From Parapedobacter composti (GTDB lineage Bacteria; Bacteroidota; Bacteroidia; Sphingobacteriales; Sphingobacteriaceae), in assembly GCF_900112315.1 (NCBI RefSeq), contig NZ_FOLL01000001.1, positions 124,001-188,000 of the forward strand: a stretch of 64,000 nucleotides of DNA. Direction: 5' to 3'. Made by a program: the position numbers and the translations under genes. Position 1 is the first letter of the stretch; every line of letters starts with the position of its first letter. The notes under the pieces were generated by a model that saw nothing but the letters and a program-made list of their open reading frames with translations, ran no database searches and was not told where the DNA came from. This document shows positions 51,405-60,431 of this stretch, in pieces.

Positions 51405-54400
51405 ATGAACATGTATAACGTATTCTTGTATGCCGTCTTTTTCGTTGCTGTTTTTGTTCAGGGTGTTAACACCGCTCACGCACAAAACGGGGACCAGATA
51501 CTGGATGGGATTGGTGAAACCGGAATGATTGCCCGTTATGTGTTTGATGGCGACACCAAAGACTGGTCCCGGAATAATTTGCACGCCCAAATTCAAGGCG
51601 CTGGGGTCAAATTTGTCAATGACAACCGGTTTGGGAAGGTCTTGTCGCTCACTGGCGATAGCAGCGCGTTTGTTGCGATACCCGAAGAGGCATTGGCCGA
51701 CCTGGAGTCGCTTAGTATATCCGGATGGATATACCTGCGTTCGGCCCAGCCCGGCCAGCGTTTTTTTGATTTTGGAAAGGATACCGCCAAGCATTTCTTT
51801 GCAGCCCCGGTAGGGACAAAAGCCCAGGCGGGCTTCCAGGCGCTGATAACGGCGGAAGGAAACAATGCCAAGGGGGCGGTTTCTCCGGCTATAGAAACGG
51901 ATAAGTGGATTCATCTTGCCGTCGTAATTGATGTTCCCTCCAAATCTGTCATGACTTACGTTGATGGCATGCCGGTGGGCGAAGCCAAGGAGGTTCCACT
52001 GGAGTTGACAGCAGTATTCGATCCGCAATCTGGCGGGAAGAATCAGCTTTATATCGGAAAATCGCTGCTGCCTGAGGATCCTTATCTTGATGCCATGATA
52101 CATGATTTTCGTATTTACCGTATTCCCTTAAGTGGAAGTCAGGTTAATAGAATCTATAACAATTCACAGCGGGGAGCCAATCGGCGTGCGGTAAACGAGG
52201 GTAAGCCGGAGGAAGATCTGCCGACTTTCCTGTTGTCCCAGTCACAGCTTTATCATGCGTATCTGGTGGATGTCTCCGATGTAGAAGTGGAGACGGAAGT
52301 AGGGCATTTGCCCCGATTGCCGAGTTATGTACAGGGAACTTACAAGGACGGGATGAACGGCCCGAAAGTACGCGTGCTGTGGCCTGCTCCGACAGACAAC
52401 AGCGACGTGATGAGTGCCGGCCGCTATACCGTTACGGGGCGCGTACCCGGAACGGATTTTCAGCCCAGGGCTTTCGTTACCATCAGCGGGGATAAAAAAT
52501 CAACTGCACCGGATCTAAAGCTGGAAGCGTTTGATTTGGATCGGGTTTCGTTGGAAACCGATACGTATGAGCACGAAACTAAATTTATTGAAAATCGTGA
52601 TAAGTTTATCACCACGTTGGCCAAGACTGATCCGAACTCCTTTCTTTATATGTTCCGCCATGCGTTCGGCCAACCGCAGCCCGAAGGAGCAAAACCCCTG
52701 GGGGTCTGGGACAGCCAGGATACCAAATTAAGGGGGCATGCCACGGGACATTACCTCACGGCCATTGCGCAGGCCTACGCCAGTACGGGATATGACAAAG
52801 CACTTCAGGCCAATTTCGCCGAAAAAATGGCATATATGGTCAATACCCTATATGACTTATCCCAATTATCCGGAAGACCGAAAGAAGCAGGGGGTACCGC
52901 TGTGTCCGACCCCACGGCGGTACCGCCAGGCCCGGGAAAGTCAGACTATGATTCCGATCTTAGCGAGACGGGCATCCGTACGGATTATTGGAACTGGGGA
53001 GAAGGTTTCATCAGTGCTTATCCCCCGGATCAATTTATCATGCTGGAAAACGGAGCGACGTACGGAGGCCAGAAAAATCAGGTTTGGGCGCCTTATTACA
53101 CGTTGCATAAAATTCTGGCCGGCTTAATGGATGTGTATGAGGTGAGTGGCAATGAAAAAGCGCTGGAAATAGCGAAGGGCATGAGCGATTGGGTATATGC
53201 TCGTTTGAGCAAGCTGCCGACGGAGACACTTATAAAAATGTGGAATACATACATTGCCGGTGAATTTGGGGGCATGAATGAGGCAATGGCGCGCCTGTAC
53301 CGGATCACAGGGGAGGCGAATTACCTGAAGACCGCACAGTTGTTTGACAATATCGACATGTTTTTTGGCGATGCCAAACGCTCGCATGGGCTCGCTAAAA
53401 ATGTCGATACCTTCCGCGGATTGCATGCCAACCAGCATATTCCGCAAATCGTGGGAAGTATCGAAATGTACCGGGTTTCCAATAATCCGGAATATTACAA
53501 AGTGGCTGATAACTTCTGGTATAAGGCGGTTAATGATTATATGTATAGCATTGGTGGCGTTGCCGGTGCACGTAACCCGGCCAATGCGGAGTGTTTTATT
53601 GCCCAGCCGGCAACATTGTACGAAAACGGCTTTGCTGCGGGAGGGCAAAATGAAACCTGCGCCACCTACAATATGCTAAAGCTGACAGGCAATTTGTTCC
53701 TCTTCGATCAGCGGGCGGAGTTGATGGACTATTATGAGCGTGGGCTGTACAACCACATCCTGGCTTCGGTAGCCGAGGATAGCCCGGCCAACACCTATCA
53801 TGTGCCGCTTCGGCCAGGGGCTATCAAGCGATTCGGTAATCCGAATATGACAGGCTTTACGTGCTGCAACGGCACCGCAATAGAGAGCAGTACCAAGCTG
53901 CAGAATTCCATCTACTTTAAAAGCAAGGATGATCAGGCGCTTTATGTCAACCTATACATCCCCTCAACATTAAATTGGACTGAGCGCGGAATAACGGTGG
54001 AACAGGCAACAAATTTTCCCAGGGAAGACCATACCCGGCTGACAATTAAGGGTAGTGGGAAGTTTGCTATGCACGTACGTGTACCCGGGTGGGCAACCAA
54101 AGGGTTCTTTGTGACGATCAATGGTAAAGCACAAAAGGTGGAGGCGAAGCCGGGCAGCTATCTGCCATTACGCCGCAACTGGAAAGATGGCGATGTCATC
54201 GAATTGAAAATGCCTTTTCAATTTCGCCTGGATCCGGTCATGGATCAGCAGAACATCGCCAGCCTGTTTTACGGACCGATATTGCTGGCTGCCCAGGAAC
54301 CTGAAGCAAGAAATGAGTGGCGTAAGGTAACCCTGGATGCGAACGATATCAGCAGATCAATCAAAGGGAACCCGCAGCAGTTGCAATTTGAGATTGACGG

Positions 54401-54470
54401 GGTGGTTTTTAAACCGTTCTATGAAACATACGGACGTCATTCTGTGTACTTGGATGTGACGTTGAAATAG
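51405..54470 (+). CDS. Secreted beta-L-arabinofuranosidase-like glycosidase (GH127/DUF1680) with LamG-like domain
   Basis: A 1021-residue protein with a signal peptide (about 1-27). A concanavalin/LamG-like domain spans about 35-225 (MIARYVFDGDTKDWSRNNLH), then a linker, and an (alpha/alpha)6 catalytic domain from about 380. Residues matching the zinc-thiolate centre of Bifidobacterium HypBA1 are visible: Glu729 (NAECF), Glu750 and Cys752 (QNETCATYN), and Cys820-Cys821 (FTCCNGT). One of the pair is the cysteine nucleophile. HypBA1 releases L-arabinose from hydroxyproline-linked beta-L-arabinofuranosides. GH146 is a related alternative. About 350 residues longer than HypBA1, due to the N-terminus. 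Monocistronic after a terminator. Confidence 0.85.
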   Translation: MNMYNVFLYAVFFVAVFVQGVNTAHAQNGDQILDGIGETGMIARYVFDGDTKDWSRNNLHAQIQGAGVKFVNDNRFGKVLSLTGDSSAFVAIPEEALADLESLSISGWIYLRSAQPGQRFFDFGKDTAKHFFAAPVGTKAQAGFQALITAEGNNAKGAVSPAIETDKWIHLAVVIDVPSKSVMTYVDGMPVGEAKEVPLELTAVFDPQSGGKNQLYIGKSLLPEDPYLDAMIHDFRIYRIPLSGSQVNRIYNNSQRGANRRAVNEGKPEEDLPTFLLSQSQLYHAYLVDVSDVEVETEVGHLPRLPSYVQGTYKDGMNGPKVRVLWPAPTDNSDVMSAGRYTVTGRVPGTDFQPRAFVTISGDKKSTAPDLKLEAFDLDRVSLETDTYEHETKFIENRDKFITTLAKTDPNSFLYMFRHAFGQPQPEGAKPLGVWDSQDTKLRGHATGHYLTAIAQAYASTGYDKALQANFAEKMAYMVNTLYDLSQLSGRPKEAGGTAVSDPTAVPPGPGKSDYDSDLSETGIRTDYWNWGEGFISAYPPDQFIMLENGATYGGQKNQVWAPYYTLHKILAGLMDVYEVSGNEKALEIAKGMSDWVYARLSKLPTETLIKMWNTYIAGEFGGMNEAMARLYRITGEANYLKTAQLFDNIDMFFGDAKRSHGLAKNVDTFRGLHANQHIPQIVGSIEMYRVSNNPEYYKVADNFWYKAVNDYMYSIGGVAGARNPANAECFIAQPATLYENGFAAGGQNETCATYNMLKLTGNLFLFDQRAELMDYYERGLYNHILASVAEDSPANTYHVPLRPGAIKRFGNPNMTGFTCCNGTAIESSTKLQNSIYFKSKDDQALYVNLYIPSTLNWTERGITVEQATNFPREDHTRLTIKGSGKFAMHVRVPGWATKGFFVTINGKAQKVEAKPGSYLPLRRNWKDGDVIELKMPFQFRLDPVMDQQNIASLFYGPILLAAQEPEARNEWRKVTLDANDISRSIKGNPQQLQFEIDGVVFKPFYETYGRHSVYLDVTLK

Positions 54471-54521
54471 GTCTTGAGATCAACATTTAGGTAAGAATAT
54501 AAGATTTAATAGCCGTGAAAA

Positions 54522-54552
54522 TTGAAATGAAAAAAGAAATACGCTATATTTG
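54522..54552 (+). promoter_or_regulatory. Promoter of the toxin-antitoxin pair, probably giving a leaderless message
   Basis: TTG at 54522-54524, 20 bases, then TATATTTG at 54545-54552, an exact -7 element. The ATG at 54558 is only 5 bases further, which is about where transcription should start, so the antitoxin message may have no leader. Confidence 0.6.
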
Positions 54553-54557
54553 TTTTC

Positions 54558-54770
54558 ATGGAAGCGTACGTAGTATATCCTGAAAATAAAGAACAACTCT
54601 CCGCATTGAAGGCTGTGTTGAAGGCGCTTAAGATCAACTTTGAGCCGCAGGTGTCCGCTCCCCTGCCCCACCATGCCATCAAAGGAATGAAACACGGAAT
54701 CGAGGACTTGGACAATGGGCGGAAAATCCCATTTAGCGAGTTTGAAGAATTACTGACCCGCAACCCCTAA
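54558..54770 (+). CDS. Antitoxin, DUF2683/RelB-like
   Basis: A 70-residue protein (MEAYVVYPENKEQLSALKAV start) of the small Bacteroidota antitoxin type. A short N-terminal strand plus helix is followed by a C-terminal tail that would wrap the toxin (GIEDLDNGRKIPFSEFEELL). The toxin gene starts 7 bp after its stop. Such antitoxins bind their promoter together with the toxin, and the promoter here directly abuts the ATG. Confidence 0.78.
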   Translation: MEAYVVYPENKEQLSALKAVLKALKINFEPQVSAPLPHHAIKGMKHGIEDLDNGRKIPFSEFEELLTRNP

Positions 54771-54777
54771 TTCCGTA

Positions 54778-55065
54778 ATGGCGGACTATAACCTGTACTT
54801 CTCCCAAGAAGCGAAAGACAGTTTTGAAGCCTTGTTGGAGCAAGTGAAGAAACGTCAGGGCGTTAAAACTGCCAAACAGTTTCAGAAAGATACCCGGCGG
54901 GTACTGGGTGTCGTTGCCAAATACCCATTTGCTTTTCAGACTATAAGAGGATGTGCATGTAAGGCGCGCTATCGTGCATCGCACCATTTCGTTTTGTTCC
55001 GTGTCGTGGGTGATGAGGTTCAGCTTATCGTTTTCTTTGATAATCGGCAGGAACCGATTCTATAG
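54778..55065 (+). CDS. RelE/ParE-family toxin
   Basis: A 95-residue protein with the RelE/ParE fold pattern. It has an N-terminal strand (YNLYFSQEAKDSFEALLEQV), two helices, then beta strands with CKARYRASHHFVLFRVVGDE and VQLIVFFDNRQEP. Conserved Arg residues in the strand region (ARYRASHH) fit the ribosome-dependent ribonuclease group. Paired with the antitoxin upstream. RelE (mRNA cleavage) versus ParE (gyrase) cannot be decided by eye. Confidence 0.85.
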   Translation: MADYNLYFSQEAKDSFEALLEQVKKRQGVKTAKQFQKDTRRVLGVVAKYPFAFQTIRGCACKARYRASHHFVLFRVVGDEVQLIVFFDNRQEPIL

Positions 55066-55233
55066 GTGGCAGCTTAATTGGATTGTGGAAGATGCCGCAG
55101 CTCAGGATTTGGTGACCAGGCAGGAACGGTTTTCGCGGGCGGATACCCTTCGCGGAAGCAACACCCCTGAACGGCCTTGGTGGGATGTGCAGCGGTACGA
55201 TTAACCATCGTGTTGCAAATAGTAAGAAGAAAC

Positions 55234-57966
55234 CTATTTGCTTCGTACACGGATGGCACGGGCACCGGATCCGTTCGGTACCACGTATTGGCCCTGCCCG
55301 TTCTTTTCAAACCCGGCAAGCGCAACGTCGCCACCGTCCTTGGTGCCTTGCCGTTCAAGACGCAGCAGTGTATTCGGCGTATGCTCATCTGCTCCGGCCA
55401 GCGTGAGTGTGACCTCGCCGGTCTTGATGTTATAGGACACTTCGTCAATTTTGCCCGCATCGGCAATTATCCAAAGGCCAATGGGAGCCAGATAGACCCG
55501 CGACCGTGCAGCCGAGGTAATTTTTGTGTTGACCAAATCGCCTTTTTCGGAGAGGCTTCCACTGAATGCCAGCCAGCCGAATTCGGGGTGATTTACGATG
55601 TATGTGCCCGAGTTGATTGCATAGCCATAAAACCCACATCCATAATCGCCGGCATAGCCATCAATAGCGAGCGTGGAGGGATAGGAGTGAAAGGCAGCCG
55701 GTCCAAAACCGTCTTCGGTAATATTGGCTAACGCCCCCATGGCACCGGCGTGACCTACGCGAAGCAGGTAAAAGTCGTCCGGGTTATCGCGGTAATGGGT
55801 AAGCACGGGGATGGCGTTCAGTCCAGATCCATAGTGGTGCAGCTGACGCTCAATGCGGGAAAGCTTCCCGCCATATACGAAATCCCAATACCGGCGGGCA
55901 CTGCCGTTATAGCCCCAATGCGGCACAGTGGGCATATAGGCCAGGATGGCATTAAGCGTGACCATCGCTTTTTCATCCATGCCGAAGTAGCGCGACCATA
56001 GGTATACTTCTTCCTGGCCGGTGGAGTCCCATGGCATCTCGCTGCCGAAAGGGTACGCCTGCTGCTTCCAATGATCGGCCCGCTTGCGCATGGCTGCTTC
56101 CATTTCACTGGCCATTTCGGTAAGCCCTTCGGCCTTCAGGTCGTTGAGTACCAGTAAAAAGACCGAGCCTTCCATGAGACCAAACCGCGTGTAATAGGGC
56201 GCATGCTTCATCATCGCCATAGTGGTGTGGAACGCGTATTCAAGCGATTGCTTCCAGGGGATATCATCGGCGTAGCCCACATGGTATCTGCCCAGGCGAT
56301 ACATCGTCCAGTAAGCCGCAACCACGTGCGGATAGTTATACGAGCGGCCCGGATCGTCGGCTTCCTTTTTCTTCCAGGCCGACCACCCACGGAAGGGGAT
56401 GCTGTCTACGTAGGTGCCTTTCGGCATGGAGTCGGGCTCATAATAGAACATGCTTTTCTTTACCGCATATTTTAGTGGCCCATCCTTGTACTGGATGCCG
56501 CCCCAAAGCGTCTCATTAACAAAGCGCTTCAGTTTTTCGACTTCCGCCTTGTTCGGCCGCAACACTTGCTTCATCATCGCAGCCAGCCAGCTGCCTGCAC
56601 CGGCCTCGTCGCTCAGTCCGACAAACCAGGCGCGATTTTCCTGCGTAAGCTTCCGTTTGACGTCATAGTCGTAGTTGATGATCGAAGGGGCGCGTCCAAA
56701 GGGGTCGCGTTGGTCGTCAAACCATTGCTCAGTGGTAAGGAAATGTCCGAGCTTATCTACCGTTTCCTTTTCGGGGCTAATGACCTTGTAGTTGATGGTT
56801 TGCGTCAACCCATCGGCATACGTGACCGTGAGCCGGGAACGGCCCCAGGTATTGCCCGCAATCTCATAGGTTTCCCATCCATGTTTGGTTTTCTTGCCGC
56901 GTTTGATGGTTAGGGAGCCGGCAGGATAGGCTGCAACCGATTTTACCCTGCTGCCGTAATTCAGGAATAGCTTGGCCGTTATATCTTTCGGGACGACATA
57001 GCCAGGCACGCCGACAGCGACGGGGCGCTTTTGACTAATCAGCTCGTCTTCGATTTGGCGGATACTTGGCGCCGTGGCGAATTTCAGTGCGAATGATTTG
57101 CTTTGTCCCGCCTTGAGCAGCGTAGAAGTCGGCTCGTTCCACTGCGCTACGCCTTTCCATTCGTCGTCTGCATACGCTTTACTGTGGATCATCCATTCGT
57201 GGAAGCCCTCGAAAACGATGCCGCGCGGTGTTGGATCGTCATTCAGCGGGTGGTACGCTTCAAATGGTGCATTTTCATGGGGAAGAACAAGCAATACAGG
57301 TCCTTTGCCATGAAGCCTGTTTACTTGTAGATAGCCCGCATCCATACCGATGTAAGGATCAAAAAACACATTGTCTGCATGCGCTTCATCGAGGTGCTTT
57401 CCTTCCAGGATATTATTAAAAATCAAGGGTATACCCAATGCGCCGATTTCAATGTCATGTGTCGTCTTGTTGGTCAGTTCGAAACGCAATATCAAATGGC
57501 CATCATCGTTTTGCCAAAAACGTTTTACGGTTAAGGGCACATCGTTTGGGAGTGTAGGAGCCAGATCGGCGGCAGCCAGCGTGCTGCCACGTACAGGCAG
57601 GGGGATGACGGGCGCTCGTTTAGCAGCGCTCGAAAATGATCGCCAATCGCCACTGGCACCGGTGCGGATGCGGAAATTGATGTCGCCTAAGTGATAGAGT
57701 CCATCTTTGGCGCGGGCTTCGAGCCGTTCATCCGGCGTATAGTCAAACACGGTATCGGCAAGAAGGGTTAAGCGTGCCACCGTTTGGGATGCATTAACCA
57801 ATTTTAGTTTGAAAGGCGCAACAGTGAATTCCGTGATTCCATGTTCCAATCCAAGCGTAGCCGGACGGGCCGTTATCCGATCCCACGGCGATTGCGCACG
57901 CGTGGGGACATATCCGGCGTAAATCATGGAGAGCAGCAGGGGTATAAGGTAACGTATATTCATCAT
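55234..57966 (-). CDS. Secreted DUF5695 protein, glycosidase-like
   Basis: A 910-residue protein with a signal peptide (about 1-24, ending PTRAQS). It matches from memory the DUF5695 family: LGLEHGITEFTVAPFKLKLV, then DYTPDERLEARAKDGLYHLG, then a long helical part (about 400-800) rich in aromatic residues (YNYPHVVAAYWTMYRLGRYH, EVYLWSRYFGMDEKAM), consistent with an (alpha/alpha)6 toroid. A C-terminal beta domain ends it. The fold suggests a glycoside hydrolase or lyase, but I know no proven reaction. It is divergent from a TonB receptor gene 107 bp away. Confidence 0.7.
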   Translation of the reverse strand: MMNIRYLIPLLLSMIYAGYVPTRAQSPWDRITARPATLGLEHGITEFTVAPFKLKLVNASQTVARLTLLADTVFDYTPDERLEARAKDGLYHLGDINFRIRTGASGDWRSFSSAAKRAPVIPLPVRGSTLAAADLAPTLPNDVPLTVKRFWQNDDGHLILRFELTNKTTHDIEIGALGIPLIFNNILEGKHLDEAHADNVFFDPYIGMDAGYLQVNRLHGKGPVLLVLPHENAPFEAYHPLNDDPTPRGIVFEGFHEWMIHSKAYADDEWKGVAQWNEPTSTLLKAGQSKSFALKFATAPSIRQIEDELISQKRPVAVGVPGYVVPKDITAKLFLNYGSRVKSVAAYPAGSLTIKRGKKTKHGWETYEIAGNTWGRSRLTVTYADGLTQTINYKVISPEKETVDKLGHFLTTEQWFDDQRDPFGRAPSIINYDYDVKRKLTQENRAWFVGLSDEAGAGSWLAAMMKQVLRPNKAEVEKLKRFVNETLWGGIQYKDGPLKYAVKKSMFYYEPDSMPKGTYVDSIPFRGWSAWKKKEADDPGRSYNYPHVVAAYWTMYRLGRYHVGYADDIPWKQSLEYAFHTTMAMMKHAPYYTRFGLMEGSVFLLVLNDLKAEGLTEMASEMEAAMRKRADHWKQQAYPFGSEMPWDSTGQEEVYLWSRYFGMDEKAMVTLNAILAYMPTVPHWGYNGSARRYWDFVYGGKLSRIERQLHHYGSGLNAIPVLTHYRDNPDDFYLLRVGHAGAMGALANITEDGFGPAAFHSYPSTLAIDGYAGDYGCGFYGYAINSGTYIVNHPEFGWLAFSGSLSEKGDLVNTKITSAARSRVYLAPIGLWIIADAGKIDEVSYNIKTGEVTLTLAGADEHTPNTLLRLERQGTKDGGDVALAGFEKNGQGQYVVPNGSGARAIRVRSK

Positions 57967-57981
57967 TCAGTTCATCAGGAA

Positions 57982-57989
57982 CAAATGTA
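57982..57989 (-). promoter_or_regulatory. -7 promoter element of the DUF5695 gene
   Basis: On the minus strand TACATTTG is an exact TAnnTTTG match. The start point near 57975 leaves about 9 bases before the first ATG at 57966. No clean -33 TTTG is visible. The opposite-strand receptor promoter in this 107-bp gap was not found. Confidence 0.4.
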
Positions 57990-58073
57990 AGGATACAGGG
58001 TATAACGTCTTTATCAATATTTGCTGGATATTGCCCGTATCTTAGCGAAAAATAGCTAATTTAACCGCCGTTT

Positions 58074-60431
58074 ATGAAATCTCTACTGACCATTTTATTG
58101 GCCGTTGGGTCAACCGCGGCGTTGGCGCAATCGGTGGTGCGCGGTAACATACAAACTGAAAACGCTACCGCAGTTCAAAGTGCTACGATACAGGTGTTAA
58201 ACTCCAATCGGGTAGCGAATACCGATGAGGGAGGCTATTTTATCATTCAAGGAATTCCCAATGGTATCCACACCATCCGGATAAGCGCCCTGGGATATGC
58301 CACGGAAAACCGCAAATTGTCTGTGCAGGGCGATACTACAATAACCGTTTCGCTGGCCCCCGTCAGTACCCGGCTGGATGAGGCGGTCGTGACGGCTCGG
58401 AAAATGGAAAACGATCCGCATGATGTGCCGGCCAGCTTGTCGGTGGTTACCGCCAGAGCGGTGGAACAGCAATATATCTGGAATGTGATGGACATCACTG
58501 CGGTGGTGCCTAACCTGAATATGGCCAATCCGGGCGATAACCGTAACGTCACGTCTATCCGTGGCATTACCACCACATCCTATAACCAGGCTGTGGCTAC
58601 ATACGTAGACGGGGTTAACCAGTTCGGGCTGGATACATATATCCCTTATTTGCTGGATGTGGAGCGTATAGAAGTGCTCCGCGGGCCGCAGGGCACCCTT
58701 TACGGTCGCAATGCTATGGCCGGCGTGATTAACGTGGTGACTAAACAACCCACCAATAACGTTAGCGGATTAGTGGAAGCCAATTGGGGAAGCCACAGGC
58801 AGCAACGTTACTTGCTGGGGCTCCGCGCACCGATTGTAAAGGACAGATTGTTTTTCGGGGTGTCGGGTATGTTCAATGGACTGGAGGGCTTTTATACCAA
58901 CGACTTCGATGGCTCACCTTACGACAGGCAGCACACGGTATTCGGTAATTATTTCCTGAAATACCTGCCCGGTGCGCAGTGGGCGGTAACACTGAATGCG
59001 AAGCATGTATCAAACCGTAACAATGGCGCGTTTGCACTGATTATGGGACTCGACGACGCATTCGCTAATCCGTTTCACCTGAACCAGAATGCGAAAACGA
59101 CGATGGTGGATGAGTCGCGCAATGCATCGCTATCGGTCAATCATTTCGGCAACGCCATCCATTTCAGTTCGCAGACCGCGTTTCAATCCAACTACCGGTA
59201 TTACCGTGATCCTATTGATGCGGATTTTATGCCGCTGGACGGTATGTCGATTGTCAACAACTACGGCAACGACTGGAATCATGTGAAAGTATTCACCCAA
59301 GAGCTTAAGTTTTCGTCCGCCCCCGCTAAAGATGCACCGGTGCATTGGACGGCCGGCGCGTTTTTATTCCATCAGGATGCGCCGACCAAGCAAGGTACGC
59401 ACTTCGGCGCGGATGCTGCGATGTTGGGCGACGGGTATCCGGCCAACGCTACGGGTATACTGACCAATGCCGCTGTTAACCAGGGGGCAGCTGCCTTTGG
59501 CCAACTGGGGCTGCGGTTTGGCAATGGATGGGAAGTCCAGGCAGGGCTGCGGTATGATTATGAGCAGGCCCGGCTGAATGCCCGCGGGGAATTCAAGCCG
59601 GATGGGGGCGACGTCATGGTTACCCAGCCCGACACTTCGGCTTCGGCTGATTTCCACGCATTCACGCCAAGCTTGACTGCGAAATATGCATTTAACGAGG
59701 GGTACCACATGTACGGAAGCTATACCCGGGGATTCCGTGCGGGCGGCATCTCCCAGCTATCGCTGGGCGACGGGGAAGCCCCGCTGCGGCCGTTCAAGCC
59801 GGAATACAGTGACAATATCGAGCTCGGCAGTAAACTGATGTCTTGGAATCAGCGTTTACTGCTCAATGTAGCGGCATTCTATTCGCGCGTGCATGACGCA
59901 CAGGTGCCGGTTTTGCTGCTTCCCGATGCCATTACCGTAACGCAGAATACCGGTCGGATGGAAAGCATGGGCGTGGAGCTGGAAACTGAAGCTCGTGTAG
60001 CGCCTAACCTGAGTCTCCGGGGAAGCGCTGCCTTTACCCATGCCCGTTATCTAAATCTGCATACAGCGGGGCAGGACGGCAATGTGCAGCTCCGAGGCAA
60101 CCGTCCGGTGTTTACGCCGGAGTGGACGGGTTTCCTGGGCGCGCAGTATGCTATTCCGCTGTGGGGAGACCAGCAGTTGCAACTGGGCGTATATGGGAAG
60201 TTCATCGGGCATCAATATTTTGTGGTGGAAAATACCATCGGTCAGGAGGCCTACAGTTTACTGAATGCCAATATCGGTTATACCGTACAGGGATATGAAT
60301 TGATGCTGTGGGGGCAGAACTTGGCGGATACGCGTTATGTCGATTACGCCTATGATTTCGGTTTCGCCGCAGCGCATCTTGGAAGGCCCCTCACTTTCGG
60401 TTTAACCGTCCGGAAACGGTTCGAGCTATAG
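58074..60431 (+). CDS. TonB-dependent receptor (not SusC type)
   Basis: A 785-residue receptor. Signal peptide about 1-19, a carboxypeptidase-like domain (about 22-100, VRGNIQTENATAVQSATIQV), plug about 115-225 (DEAVVTARKMENDPHDVPAS, LRGPQGTLYGRNAMAGVINV) and a barrel ending VRKRFEL. The plug sequence matches classic iron/vitamin/oligosaccharide receptors rather than SusC, and no SusD gene follows. Divergent from the DUF5695 gene and convergent, with a 6-bp overlap, to an AraC gene. Substrate unknown; a product of the neighbouring enzymes is a guess. Confidence 0.9.
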   Translation: MKSLLTILLAVGSTAALAQSVVRGNIQTENATAVQSATIQVLNSNRVANTDEGGYFIIQGIPNGIHTIRISALGYATENRKLSVQGDTTITVSLAPVSTRLDEAVVTARKMENDPHDVPASLSVVTARAVEQQYIWNVMDITAVVPNLNMANPGDNRNVTSIRGITTTSYNQAVATYVDGVNQFGLDTYIPYLLDVERIEVLRGPQGTLYGRNAMAGVINVVTKQPTNNVSGLVEANWGSHRQQRYLLGLRAPIVKDRLFFGVSGMFNGLEGFYTNDFDGSPYDRQHTVFGNYFLKYLPGAQWAVTLNAKHVSNRNNGAFALIMGLDDAFANPFHLNQNAKTTMVDESRNASLSVNHFGNAIHFSSQTAFQSNYRYYRDPIDADFMPLDGMSIVNNYGNDWNHVKVFTQELKFSSAPAKDAPVHWTAGAFLFHQDAPTKQGTHFGADAAMLGDGYPANATGILTNAAVNQGAAAFGQLGLRFGNGWEVQAGLRYDYEQARLNARGEFKPDGGDVMVTQPDTSASADFHAFTPSLTAKYAFNEGYHMYGSYTRGFRAGGISQLSLGDGEAPLRPFKPEYSDNIELGSKLMSWNQRLLLNVAAFYSRVHDAQVPVLLLPDAITVTQNTGRMESMGVELETEARVAPNLSLRGSAAFTHARYLNLHTAGQDGNVQLRGNRPVFTPEWTGFLGAQYAIPLWGDQQLQLGVYGKFIGHQYFVVENTIGQEAYSLLNANIGYTVQGYELMLWGQNLADTRYVDYAYDFGFAAAHLGRPLTFGLTVRKRFEL

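Noticed and set aside
54558..55065. Toxin-antitoxin pair as a sign of a mobile island
   Set aside because: No integrase, transposase, tRNA target or direct-repeat boundary is visible around it, and base usage looks like that of its neighbours.
54953..55204. 83-codon frame overlapping the end of the toxin gene
   Set aside because: Overlaps the RelE/ParE gene in another frame and has no recognisable content; the 168 bp after the toxin appear to be non-coding.
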